Shown here: positions 1 to 7,837 of the stretch, piece after piece
How the letters are laid out: the number at the start of each line of letters is the position of its first letter
Position numbering within the stretch: the stretch's first letter is position 1
Made by a program: the position numbers and the translations under genes
From: Chitinophagaceae bacterium
GTDB taxonomy: Bacteria > Bacteroidota > Bacteroidia > Chitinophagales > Chitinophagaceae
Direction: 5' to 3'
Assembly (NCBI GenBank): GCA_020853515.1
Contig: JADYYU010000399.1
Coordinates: 1 to 15,521 of the forward strand
DNA length: 15,521 nucleotides
The notes under the pieces: generated by a model
The model's input: the letters and a program-made list of their open reading frames with translations, nothing else
The model's database searches: none
What the model was told of the DNA's origin: nothing

Positions 1-956
1 AGCACCTTGCCGCCCATACGGGTCATCTTCACCTGCAGTTGCACATCCGAATCTACATTGCGTTGTTTCACCCTTTCTTCTACCACTTCAAAATTATCCT
101 GACGCGATTTCGATTTGGTGGTTCGCGCTTTGGGTTGCTTGCGCATCCACTCGAGTTCCTTACGGTAAATATTTTTATCTTTCTGCAGTTCGCTGCCCTG
201 CACCTCTATGCGGTGGGCCTTCTGCGACAGGTAATGGTTATAATTGCCTTTATGTATATACACCTGCTGATCTTCGATCTCGATGATCTCATTGCACACA
301 TTGTCGAGAAAATAACGGTCGTGGGTTACCATCAGCATGGTGGTATTGGCACTGCTGAGATAGTTTTCGAGCCATTCGATCATTTCGATGTCAAGGTGAT
401 TGGTAGGCTCATCCATGATCAGCAGACATTTGCCGTCATATAGTTTGGTTTCGATGAGGGCCTGGGCCAGGGCCACCCTTTTTTTCTGTCCACCGCTCAG
501 CGATTTCACGGTCTGCTCAAGATGCTGAATATTGAGTTTACTGAGGATCTGTTTCAGCTCTGATTCAAAATTCCACGCATCGAGATGTTCCATCTGATCG
601 AGCAGTTCCTGCATTTTGTGCGCATCTTCGAGCCCGCTTTCAAGATACTCTTCATAGGCCTTTACCACTTTTACCGTAGGGTGATTCATGCAAAGGATAT
701 TGTCCCATATATTTTTATCTTCCTGAAATTCGTTTTCCTGATGTAGCATCACCAGTTGTATATCTTTATGTATCCACACTGTCCCCGTGTCAGCCGTATC
801 CTGACCGGCTATGATATGCAGCAGGGTCGACTTTCCGAAACCGTTGCGGGCTACGAGCGCTATCTTATCGCCTTCTTCGATGTGAAAAGTCAGATCTTTG
901 AAAAGAACACGGATGCCAAATGATTTTGAAATATTTTCTATAGTAGCGTAATGCAT
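1..956 (-). CDS. ABC-F family ATPase (Uup-like), 3' part beyond the window
   Basis: Soluble ABC protein with tandem nucleotide-binding domains and no membrane segments; ABC-F proteins act on the ribosome in translation or antibiotic protection. About 318 residues are present out of a usual 600-plus. The start is ATG at 954-956 (MHYATIENISKSFG). The first domain has a Walker A at residues 36-43 (ARNGFGKS), the signature LSGGQKKR from residue 153, a Walker B LLIMDEPTNHLD with D182 and E183, and an H-loop VTHDRYFLD. A charged linker follows, containing WMRKQPKARTTKSKSR, which is typical of ABC-F proteins, and the sequence runs off the left edge entering the second domain (VKMTRMGGKV). The first Walker A glycine is Ala, a variant I believe is common in Bacteroidota ABC-F proteins. 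The family call is firm; the Uup-like subfamily is inferred from the linker and the absence of a resistance-type context. Confidence 0.93.
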   Translation of the reverse strand, partial: MHYATIENISKSFGIRVLFKDLTFHIEEGDKIALVARNGFGKSTLLHIIAGQDTADTGTVWIHKDIQLVMLHQENEFQEDKNIWDNILCMNHPTVKVVKAYEEYLESGLEDAHKMQELLDQMEHLDAWNFESELKQILSKLNIQHLEQTVKSLSGGQKKRVALAQALIETKLYDGKCLLIMDEPTNHLDIEMIEWLENYLSSANTTMLMVTHDRYFLDNVCNEIIEIEDQQVYIHKGNYNHYLSQKAHRIEVQGSELQKDKNIYRKELEWMRKQPKARTTKSKSRQDNFEVVEERVKQRNVDSDVQLQVKMTRMGGKV

Positions 957-1005
957 GAAGATCGTTTAAATGTGCAGGTAAAAAGGATAAGGTAAATGAT
1001 GGAAT

Positions 1006-1031
1006 GCTGAATGATAGATAAAAAATTCAGC
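1006..1031. repeat. 7-bp inverted repeat between two minus-strand genes
   Basis: GCTGAAT at 1006-1012 and ATTCAGC at 1025-1031 pair perfectly across a 12-nt A/T-rich loop. The hairpin lies 19 bases past the stop of the secreted-protein gene, on the side a transcript from it would reach. In the minus-strand RNA the U-run falls in the loop rather than after the stem, so this is not a canonical intrinsic terminator. It may be a 3'-end or processing structure, or chance. Confidence 0.3.
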
Positions 1032-1049
1032 GATGATATACCAGGTGAA

Positions 1050-1982
1050 TTATTTGATCGGCTTTTCAACCGGTGCGGCACCTTGTTCTAAAAAGTTGAT
1101 CTGCACTACATTCTCGTACATATTCCACTTGCTGCCATCCCATTTAAGGCCGTCATAGGTTCCATCCGGTATGTAAGTAAATTTTTTAACCGGATCTCCG
1201 ATCTGCGATTCGCAATGATCAAAAATGATCTGATCGGTTTGAGTGTCAAAATTCAGGGAAAGTTTTGCGCCTTTTTGGTACTCTACTAAAAACCGGTTGG
1301 GCGTTTTGCGCTGACCCCGGTCAAGGGTATTAAATAGCGGTGCGCCAAAAACAGCCTGACCCTTAGAATTAAAACCAAAGGCTTCAACTATTTTCTTTTC
1401 GCTATTGGTTGACGCGCCGTTCCAGCCCAATAAAAAATAGAGTTTTTCGCCGGCGATTTCCTTTTGTATAATATTATAGTACAAGGCTCCCATCCAGCGG
1501 CTGTTCATTAAAATAGAATCCTCAATGCCCCGCACGATCTGATCGGAAACATCGATCAGCGGAAAAAAACTACCATTTTGAAGCTGCATTGCACCATAAT
1601 AGCGTTTTTCTACATCCGATTTTATAATTTCCCAATTGTAGATCCTGAAAGCCTTGTCGGGCGATTCCAGTATAACGATCGACTCGCGTAGCTTAGGAAA
1701 TGCGTAGCTGAAGGAATTGGGAATATTAATAGCAGCCCGGATGGTTTTAATAAATTTATAGCAGGCATCCGTTTTGTTCTCCGGAAAAGCCGAATAGTAC
1801 ATACTGTCGGCGAAGTAAACCAGCGAGTCTTCGAGGATCTCGATCGGAGAAAGTTTGCTGATATCCTTGTCATGTATGGGTTTTGCATCAAAACGCACAG
1901 GTTCGAAGTCCTGAGCAAGTAGTGCAGACGATAAAAAAACCGAGATAATAAGCAGTAAAAGTGAAAAGCGAGGCTTGTTCAT
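1050..1982 (-). CDS. Conserved secreted protein of unknown function, 310 aa
   Basis: An exported protein with a Sec signal peptide: basic MNKPR, then a hydrophobic run (FSLLLLIISVFLSSALLAQ) with probable cleavage after ALLAQ. No lipobox Cys and no later membrane helix, so it is probably periplasmic or secreted. I recognise no catalytic motif. The body is rich in aromatic residues and Gly/Asp, with short segments (RIYNWEI, YGAMQL, ALYYNII, YFLLGWNG, DGTYDGLKW) that recall a Bacteroidota-only family of hypothetical proteins; that recall is from memory. A longer reading frame starts 11 codons earlier (MIIKKTLNLFI), but ATG at 1982 puts the basic n-region directly before the hydrophobic core. It is transcribed divergently from the sigma-factor gene. 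Real gene: near certain; function: unknown. Confidence 0.85.
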   Translation of the reverse strand: MNKPRFSLLLLIISVFLSSALLAQDFEPVRFDAKPIHDKDISKLSPIEILEDSLVYFADSMYYSAFPENKTDACYKFIKTIRAAINIPNSFSYAFPKLRESIVILESPDKAFRIYNWEIIKSDVEKRYYGAMQLQNGSFFPLIDVSDQIVRGIEDSILMNSRWMGALYYNIIQKEIAGEKLYFLLGWNGASTNSEKKIVEAFGFNSKGQAVFGAPLFNTLDRGQRKTPNRFLVEYQKGAKLSLNFDTQTDQIIFDHCESQIGDPVKKFTYIPDGTYDGLKWDGSKWNMYENVVQINFLEQGAAPVEKPIK

Positions 1983-2292
1983 AATGAACAAATTTAAAGT
2001 TTTTTTTATTATCATTAAATATTTGATTTACAAAACTGATTGTTATCCTGCATTTCGGTTCAAAACAGACCAAAACCTTGCGCTGGAACGCTTACTGGGC
2101 TGGCCACTCAACCGTAAAAAAGTCCGCCAAGGGTATATTAAAGCCTTGCCGCCACTCACAAATAAGGGAGCTTCAGGACTTATTCAAAAAAAATGGGGTT
2201 CCCGGCTAACGAATACCTGCTGAGATTCGTACTTTGCTGAGGTACAAAAACATATTTATTGCTTATTTTTAGATTTTTATAAGATATAGAGC
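1983..2292. other. Divergent intergenic region upstream of secreted-protein and sigma-factor genes
   Basis: 310 bases separate two outward-facing genes, so it should hold both promoters. The flanks are very A/T rich, while about 2080-2220 is less so. A TAAATTTG -7-like element lies at 1989-1996 for the minus gene. On the plus strand only a near-match, TACTTTG at 2230-2236, is visible, with no good -33 element, which would fit an ECF-type promoter of unknown consensus. AATAAG and CTTATT pair over a 12-nt loop near 2160-2183. An 82-codon frame crosses the region but shows no signal, domain or sensible composition, and I do not call it. Confidence 0.5.
1989..1996 (-). promoter_or_regulatory. Putative -7 element (TAnnTTTG) for the secreted-protein gene
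   Basis: On the minus strand this reads TAAATTTG, matching the Bacteroidota housekeeping -7 consensus TAnnTTTG. Only six bases separate it from the ATG at 1982, so a transcript starting at the usual distance would be leaderless or nearly so. No TTG lies 17-23 bases upstream, and the region is A/T rich, so a chance match is possible. Confidence 0.3.
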
Positions 2293-2850
2293 TTGATAAC
2301 GGAGCAAATCATACATGGATGCCTACAAAATGACCGCAAAAGTCAACGTATATTGTATGAAAATTGTTTCGCAGTCATGATGAAAGTGTGCCGTCGCTAC
2401 ATCAGCAATGACGAGGAAGTAGTGGAATGTATGAATACAAGTTTTATGAAGGTATTAAAAAATTTGAGCGGATTGAAGGACGAAAAGAGTCTTTTTGGCT
2501 GGGTTAAGCAAATCACAGTTAATACCGCCATTGATTTTTACAGAAACAAAAAGAAATATACCGATGTGAATAAACTGACCATTGACACGGAATATTCGAA
2601 TGTTGAACAAACCCACCATAATATCGACTTTACTGAAAGCCATATGGACAGTAAAGAAATATACAAACTGATACAGGAATTACCGGAAGTAACCCGGCAG
2701 GTACTGAATTTGTTTGCAATTGACGGCTTTAACCACCGTGAAGTGGGCAATATGCTTGGACTGACAGAAGAAGCTTCGCGCTGGCACTTACATAAAGCGC
2801 GAAAGATGATGACTATTAAACTTGAAAAACTAAATTTTGCTATAAAATAA
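2293..2850 (+). CDS. RNA polymerase sigma factor, ECF (sigma-70) family
   Basis: A 185-aa cytoplasmic sigma factor of normal ECF length. Region 2 spans about residues 8-88: a core-binding helix (GCLQNDRKSQRILYENC), then EEVVECMNTSFMKVLKNL and LFGWVKQITVNTAIDFYRNK, corresponding to -10 recognition and melting. Region 4 spans about 123-172, with the helix-turn-helix FNHREVGNMLGLTEEASRWH ahead of HKARKMM, which reads the -35 element. The start is TTG at 2293: a stop codon lies two codons upstream, the next ATG would remove much of region 2, and the MITEQ N-terminus matches the family. The stop is 9 bases before the next gene, a membrane protein placed as the anti-sigma regulator, so the two are almost surely one transcript. 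Autoregulation is typical of such units but is not shown here. Confidence 0.95.
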   Translation: MITEQIIHGCLQNDRKSQRILYENCFAVMMKVCRRYISNDEEVVECMNTSFMKVLKNLSGLKDEKSLFGWVKQITVNTAIDFYRNKKKYTDVNKLTIDTEYSNVEQTHHNIDFTESHMDSKEIYKLIQELPEVTRQVLNLFAIDGFNHREVGNMLGLTEEASRWHLHKARKMMTIKLEKLNFAIK

Positions 2851-2859
2851 AAATATAAC

Positions 2860-4419
2860 ATGCAAAAAGACGATCATTTATTAGACCAGTACCTTAAAAA
2901 CAAAGTGGAAGATGCCATTTTTGATTTTAAGGAAGAATATTGGCTAAAAGCATCGCAAATGCTGGATGAAGAAGATAAAAAGAAGAAGCGCCCTTTTTTC
3001 TGGCGATGGTTTGCCATAATCTGCGTCGTTGTGGGTGCCGGCATAGGTACTTTTTTAATTTCGGGTAAACAAAATTCGAAAAAAGAGGCCGGTCAAATGG
3101 CACAGCAGAAATCCACATCCGCTGGCAACCCTGCAGTTGAGTCATCTGCCAATGCCAACAACACAAAATCGTATGTGACTGACCCACCCCTTGCACAAAC
3201 CACGCAGCCAGTTGAAGGTAACACCCCGGATGCCAGCGCCACTCCTTCAGCACCGAAATACCCCACCCCGGTTATGTCCGCAGCAAGTGGCCCGGATTCC
3301 GATCAGCCTCACAATACTAAAAACAGAAGTCATAACGCCTCTGCTGCTGCTAACGGAGCCCTCGCGACTGCAAAAACGGAAATGTCTCCCGCAGACAACA
3401 AGGCTCAAAATAAGGCTGCACAGCAAAACGAAAATCCGGTTCAGCCACAGGCGACAGAATCCGGGCAGTCAGTCCAACCAAAAAGGAACCGTCCGGGTAG
3501 AAAAGCCGTAGCCATTGCTGCGCAAAAAGAAAAGCAGGCGTCCGAAAAGCAATCCCCTGACGGCCAGGCTAAAAATGACACTAAAAAGAATATTTTGCTG
3601 CATGGCAAAACCATGACACCGAAGGATACCCAAACCTATGCCGTGAGAAGACCACTCGACCCTGCGGTTTCGAATCCCAGATACCGGGCCTCACTCAGCG
3701 ATTATGTCGCAGACCGCATCAGCGATTCGGTGATTGTTTACAATTTTACACCCGTGGCTGCAAGTCCATCAGGCAGCAGTGACGACACAGGTAAAAAAGA
3801 CTCGCAAACGGTTCATAAAAAAGGCATTCAGTTTTATCTGAGTGGAGGAGCTTCATTAAATAAAGGATTTAAAGGAAATATGGGTACTACCGTGAGTGCA
3901 GGGATTGCTCCTTATCTGAACGTGGGTGCAGAAAAACAACTCAGCAGCAAAATTACTCTGGCCGCACAGATCGGGTTCACTTATTTTAACGCCCTCAATG
4001 TGCAGCATAAAGTAGTCAGTTACAAATATTCATTTGGGTTTGATTCTACCTCAGTCGCTGTTGAGTACCGCAAATTGTATCAGTTAATGTTACCTGTAAG
4101 CCTTGCCTGGCAGTTTAGTAAAAATCATCAGTTGTGGGCTGCTGCAGGCGCTTCCTACGTGATGAATACAGCCAACCGCCTCAACAACAATGGCAATATC
4201 AGCCATCCGACCGGTTATCAGGAAGGCATCAATCCATTTGATTTGTTTGCTCAACTGGGCTATCAGTATGGTTTGAGCCGGCATATAGCTATACAGGCAT
4301 TTTTGCATCAGGGCTTTTTCAGCACCACGCAAAAAGACTTTTTCAATTTAAGCCATTCCAATTCACAAACACGCGTATCACTTGGGCTGAAATATTATTT
4401 TAAACGCAATGGTAATTAA
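2860..4419 (+). CDS. Probable anti-sigma membrane protein with C-terminal outer-membrane beta-barrel domain
   Basis: A 519-aa protein in three parts. Residues 1-45 form a charged, Lys/Glu/Asp-rich cytoplasmic segment (DQYLKNKVEDAIFDF, YWLKASQMLDEEDKKKK). One transmembrane helix follows at about 46-67 (FFWRWFAIICVVVGAGIGTF). Residues 70 to about 320 are a low-complexity linker rich in Pro, Gln, Ala, Ser, Asn and Lys. From about 322 to the end, alternating hydrophobic and aromatic strands (GIQFYLSGGASLNKG, ITLAAQIGFTYFN, LMLPVSLAWQF, HIAIQAFLHQGFF, VSLGLKYYF) read as an outer-membrane beta-barrel of the porin/OMP_b-brl kind. The position 9 bases after an ECF sigma gene and the topology suggest that the N-terminal segment binds the sigma factor while the linker crosses the periplasm. 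No classical zinc anti-sigma motif is seen, so the anti-sigma role is inferred from context. Confidence 0.85.
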   Translation: MQKDDHLLDQYLKNKVEDAIFDFKEEYWLKASQMLDEEDKKKKRPFFWRWFAIICVVVGAGIGTFLISGKQNSKKEAGQMAQQKSTSAGNPAVESSANANNTKSYVTDPPLAQTTQPVEGNTPDASATPSAPKYPTPVMSAASGPDSDQPHNTKNRSHNASAAANGALATAKTEMSPADNKAQNKAAQQNENPVQPQATESGQSVQPKRNRPGRKAVAIAAQKEKQASEKQSPDGQAKNDTKKNILLHGKTMTPKDTQTYAVRRPLDPAVSNPRYRASLSDYVADRISDSVIVYNFTPVAASPSGSSDDTGKKDSQTVHKKGIQFYLSGGASLNKGFKGNMGTTVSAGIAPYLNVGAEKQLSSKITLAAQIGFTYFNALNVQHKVVSYKYSFGFDSTSVAVEYRKLYQLMLPVSLAWQFSKNHQLWAAAGASYVMNTANRLNNNGNISHPTGYQEGINPFDLFAQLGYQYGLSRHIAIQAFLHQGFFSTTQKDFFNLSHSNSQTRVSLGLKYYFKRNGN

Positions 4420-4534
4420 AAAAATGAACAGGTATCCTTCCAATCATCGTATTTTCAAATCATTTGCGGATCAGCGCTGCCTGGCACCCAATAATGGCCG
4501 GCATTTTGAAACTACTAAAAACACTTCTTTCATT

Positions 4535-5668
4535 ATGAAACACTTTCTTTTTACTGCAGTCATACTTGTACTATTTGCTGCGTGCAAAAAGAAGACATTG
4601 TCTGAGTCTACTACCGGTTCGCCTGTATTTATGTTCTCAGGCAATGTCAATAATCTTCCGGTGACATATACCGCCGGCGACAACAGCCTGTACATGCATA
4701 CCGAATTTTTTAAAGACGATCAGAATCTGGTCACCCTCAAAGGTTTTTTTTCTCCTTATAACTGTGTCACCTGCGAACCCTACCTGAGTTTTGAATTTAA
4801 AGATGAAGACCCGAATATAGAATCTAGCCTGTACTCAGATATTAATAGTTTTTTTGAACGAACCTATTTTAATTCAGTTTCCCTTGACTCGGTTCTCTTC
4901 AACTCTCCTACAGAATCTTTCAAATTTATACCTGATAATAATCCCCAGGGTACCACTTACTTCTGGGATTTCGGGGATGGAGATACGTCTAACCTTTTTT
5001 CCCCGACACATACATTTTTAAGCGGAGGGGTTAAAAATGTACGACTGATAACCAGGCTGAATAACCTGCGAGACACGATCGAAATTCCAATAGATGTGAC
5101 CTTGTTTTCAGAATGCCGAAATAAATTTTATGTAACAGTCGATTCTACAACGATAAATGTAAACGCCGAAGGATTATTTAAATCTCATTTATGGTATTTT
5201 GGCGACGGTGGTCTGGGGCAGGATATTGCGGCTACACATACATATAATAGCGGAGGCCTTTACGAAGTGACCCTGAAATCTTCCAATGATCTTTGTCTCT
5301 CTACCTTTAAAAGAAAAATCAATATAATGCAGGGTGCCCAAATACCGGTCTCTAATTTTTATTACTCTACCTTTACCAGCAGCGAAACCAAACTCTTACC
5401 ACGTGTTAATAATTCTACCTGCATTATTACCCTGAAAACAGATGGCAAAACCTATAAGTCATATAAGAATACAGGCTTAATCGATCAAAGTACTAAAAAA
5501 GTAATTAAGATCAACAGCATTGCACCTTACGAAAATAATCTGCAGGGTGAAAAAACGATACAGATCAATGCAGAAATCGATTTGTTTTTGTACAATATCA
5601 ACAACAGCAATGATTCAATTCCAATCAAAAGCAATCAGCTAAGTATCGCAGTTTCTTATCCTTCTTAA
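4535..5668 (+). CDS. PKD-domain lipoprotein
   Basis: A 377-aa probable lipoprotein. The signal MKHFLFTAVILVLFAAC gives lipid attachment at Cys17, followed by KKK. ATG at 4535 was chosen because the frame is open from 4409 but the extra 42 residues contain no signal and would bury the lipobox. After a beta-rich N-terminal region (about 30-110, with a CVTC pair at 77-80) come two PKD-like domains, at about 128-188 (WDFGDGD at 144-150, then PTHTF) and about 197-264 (WYFGDGG at 220-226, then ATHTY). A beta-rich tail of about 110 residues follows. PKD domains are surface-exposed Ig-like folds, often binding glycans or proteins. The gene lies 115 bases after the sigma/anti-sigma pair on the same strand, so it may share that transcript. 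Its ligand is unknown. It meets the next gene tail to tail. Confidence 0.87.
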   Translation: MKHFLFTAVILVLFAACKKKTLSESTTGSPVFMFSGNVNNLPVTYTAGDNSLYMHTEFFKDDQNLVTLKGFFSPYNCVTCEPYLSFEFKDEDPNIESSLYSDINSFFERTYFNSVSLDSVLFNSPTESFKFIPDNNPQGTTYFWDFGDGDTSNLFSPTHTFLSGGVKNVRLITRLNNLRDTIEIPIDVTLFSECRNKFYVTVDSTTINVNAEGLFKSHLWYFGDGGLGQDIAATHTYNSGGLYEVTLKSSNDLCLSTFKRKINIMQGAQIPVSNFYYSTFTSSETKLLPRVNNSTCIITLKTDGKTYKSYKNTGLIDQSTKKVIKINSIAPYENNLQGEKTIQINAEIDLFLYNINNSNDSIPIKSNQLSIAVSYPS

Positions 5669-5673
5669 AAAAC

Positions 5674-7758
5674 TTAGTAAGCACCGTTTGTTTTACGCAA
5701 ATACCACTCTGCCCCCAGCAATATTAATAAAAGTGCAAACAACCACTTCCAGTTAATCAGCGGTTCAGTCTGCGATTCAGTACGTATCACACTTTTAATG
5801 TGCTCATTTGACTTAATTTTTTCTTTAAGACTTGCGAGCTGATCTGCAAATACAAATTCGCCCTGATAATTTTTTGCCAGTTGGTTTAAGGTTCCGAAAT
5901 CAGCAGTCGTGTTTACATCTTCGATATTCTGATAAACCACTGTAAAGCTGCCTCCTGACGAATAAGATTTACCATTAAATGCAGTCGTGCAGGCGTAGTT
6001 ATATTTTCCGGCAGAAAAACTTCCCATGTTCAGTGAATAGGAATTTCCGCTTTTGTTCATGTTGAACGTACTGCGCTTGCCATTTTCATCGGTGAGTGCT
6101 ACCGTCACATCGGGTGTATTGATGAGCTCATAATTTTCGTTATACAGTTCGGCATCCAATACCACACTTTCCGACTCTGTAAAGACACTTTTCGGCAACT
6201 GACTTCTAAACTGTTTTTTATCATGTTTGACAGAAAGATACTGTGCTGTCTTTAAAATAAAATCATCTACGGCATCATGATTCTTATGTTGAAAAAAATC
6301 GTAAAAACGCCAGCGCCAAAGACCTTCTGCAGCCAGCACGCCCACCTTTGCATTGCCTGCAGGCTGCATCACCCATAAGGGATACCCGGTGGAAACGCTG
6401 CCAATTTTTTGAGTCATCAGCACCTGCACATTGGCACCTGTTTTAAAATCACCGAATGGAGCCGAAAGCGGAGGCAGGCCGGCAAGTGCTTTGCTATAGT
6501 TTTCACTGAGCGTAAAAAAAGAAAAGTCATTGTTTACCGTTCCCATCACATCATTACTGCCGCCGGTTCTGGGTATTATCTGCAGGGCTGTCTGCACTTT
6601 ATTAAGCAGCGGTATGGCCGTCTGACTACCTGCGATAAACCACAGTGAGATGCCCGTTTTTTGCGCCTGCTCAATGATGTTGTTTGCGTTAAACGCTTCC
6701 GAGGGCAGGTTGTGCAACACAATCAGGTTGTAGTCGTTTATATTCCCGACAGCCTTGTCGGCCATTGCAATATCTACTTTATAATTTTTATTCCGGCTGA
6801 GGGCTTCCTTCAAAGCATTGATATCCGGGTGCGGGGCATTACCGACGATCAGTACATTCTCTTTGCTATCCAGCACCTCTACATAAACGTCCTGCGAGTT
6901 GTTCAGTGTATTTTGCTCGCCGTCAACCTTTGATACGGCAATGGTATAATGCTGTACACCCGGCACATTGGCATCGACAATCGTTTCGATCGATTTTGAA
7001 AAACGTGCACTGTTGGCCGTTACATTTTGTACCGCAATATTGCGGTTTTGATTATGGCTAAAAATGCTGATCGTTACCTGACTACCTTCGCATCCATAAG
7101 CTGCGATATCGCTTCTGATCGCAAATTTATCGCCCAGGTATATCGTTTTGTTGGCAAATACCCTCGCCACTAAGGCGTCCTTCTGCGTAAGCGTATCCCC
7201 AAGCCCCACCGTATAGATCGCTCCCTTAAAAGGATAATTTTCTGACAACGGCGAAATACCTTTGTTGTATATGCCGTCAGTGGCCAGTATGATAGCACCC
7301 AGATTGTCATTTTCATAGTTGGTCAGGATGGTTTCTAAAGCGGCAGAAATATCGGTAGCCGGTTCCTGATAACTGAATTTAAGCGAATCGGTGAGTTGAG
7401 CACCAAAACTATATTGGTTTACAGCATAATCATCTTCGAAATATGAAAGCAATGCAGCTACCTGTTTTCGATAGGCAATACTGTCTGTCTTTTTAAAAGC
7501 ATGCTTCAAAGAACCGGAATTATCCTGGGCAAAAATCAGCAACGGCTTCTCCGTTTTATGGGTAAGATATTTGAGAACCGGTGACAGCAACAAAAAAGAG
7601 ATCAAAAAGAGGGACAAAAACCGCAACACATTCAACAGGTAATAAACCTTTGCCGGAAACTTACTTTGCTGCTTCCTGTATAGCAACCAGGTGAGCATTG
7701 CAGAAAGCAGTACACATACCAATACAAACCAATAAGAATGCGAAATAGAAAAAATCAA
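5674..7758 (-). CDS. Membrane-anchored VWA-domain protein
   Basis: A 694-aa membrane protein. Two N-terminal helices lie at about residues 9-26 and 39-62, and one C-terminal helix at about 671-687 (WLFALLLILLGAEWYL). A von Willebrand A domain follows the second helix with an apparently intact metal site: DNSGS at 79-83 (DxSxS), Thr135 (TDISAAL) and Asp161 (ATDGIY). A long extracytoplasmic middle holds beta-rich segments and a Rossmann-like stretch (ENVLIVGNAPHPDINALKEA). An Ig-like region (SESVVLDAELYNENYEL) precedes the last helix. This arrangement belongs to a common but uncharacterised Bacteroidota family related to BatA/BatB-type VWA proteins. The start is TTG at 7756-7758: an in-frame stop lies four codons upstream, and the first Met (residue 21) would cut the first helix. 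A good promoter match sits just upstream. The partner or substrate is unknown. Confidence 0.88.
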   Translation of the reverse strand: MIFSISHSYWFVLVCVLLSAMLTWLLYRKQQSKFPAKVYYLLNVLRFLSLFLISFLLLSPVLKYLTHKTEKPLLIFAQDNSGSLKHAFKKTDSIAYRKQVAALLSYFEDDYAVNQYSFGAQLTDSLKFSYQEPATDISAALETILTNYENDNLGAIILATDGIYNKGISPLSENYPFKGAIYTVGLGDTLTQKDALVARVFANKTIYLGDKFAIRSDIAAYGCEGSQVTISIFSHNQNRNIAVQNVTANSARFSKSIETIVDANVPGVQHYTIAVSKVDGEQNTLNNSQDVYVEVLDSKENVLIVGNAPHPDINALKEALSRNKNYKVDIAMADKAVGNINDYNLIVLHNLPSEAFNANNIIEQAQKTGISLWFIAGSQTAIPLLNKVQTALQIIPRTGGSNDVMGTVNNDFSFFTLSENYSKALAGLPPLSAPFGDFKTGANVQVLMTQKIGSVSTGYPLWVMQPAGNAKVGVLAAEGLWRWRFYDFFQHKNHDAVDDFILKTAQYLSVKHDKKQFRSQLPKSVFTESESVVLDAELYNENYELINTPDVTVALTDENGKRSTFNMNKSGNSYSLNMGSFSAGKYNYACTTAFNGKSYSSGGSFTVVYQNIEDVNTTADFGTLNQLAKNYQGEFVFADQLASLKEKIKSNEHIKSVIRTESQTEPLINWKWLFALLLILLGAEWYLRKTNGAY

Positions 7759-7778
7759 CGTGAAAATTTATAAGGACG

Positions 7779-7812
7779 CAAATATAAGGAATTATACTAA
7801 TAAGAATTTCAA
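7779..7812 (-). promoter_or_regulatory. Putative Bacteroidota promoter for the VWA gene
   Basis: On the minus strand a TTG (7810-7812) is followed after 23 bases by TATATTTG (7779-7786). This matches the described TTG-N17-23-TAnnTTTG pattern at the upper end of its spacing. The expected start of transcription lies near 7772, leaving a leader of roughly 14 bases before the TTG start codon at 7758. It is the most complete promoter match I found in the window. Confidence 0.5.
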
Positions 7813-7837
7813 CGATAAACGTCTCTAAAACAGACAA

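Noticed and set aside
1006..1031. Reading the 7-bp hairpin as an intrinsic terminator
   Set aside because: The U-run lies in the loop rather than after the stem in minus-strand RNA, so it does not meet the pattern; kept only as a repeat.
1975..2223. 82-codon plus-strand frame in the divergent region
   Set aside because: It overlaps the start of the secreted-protein gene, has an unusual composition and no domain, signal or start context; the region is better read as intergenic.
2927..3511. Long alternative frames on both strands within the linker of the barrel protein
   Set aside because: The linker's biased Pro/Ala/Gln/Lys codons create open frames on other phases; none carries motifs, and the plus frame fits the sigma operon.
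4409..4534. 42-residue N-terminal extension of the PKD lipoprotein
   Set aside because: It has no signal features, overlaps the end of the barrel gene and would move the lipobox away from the N-terminus.
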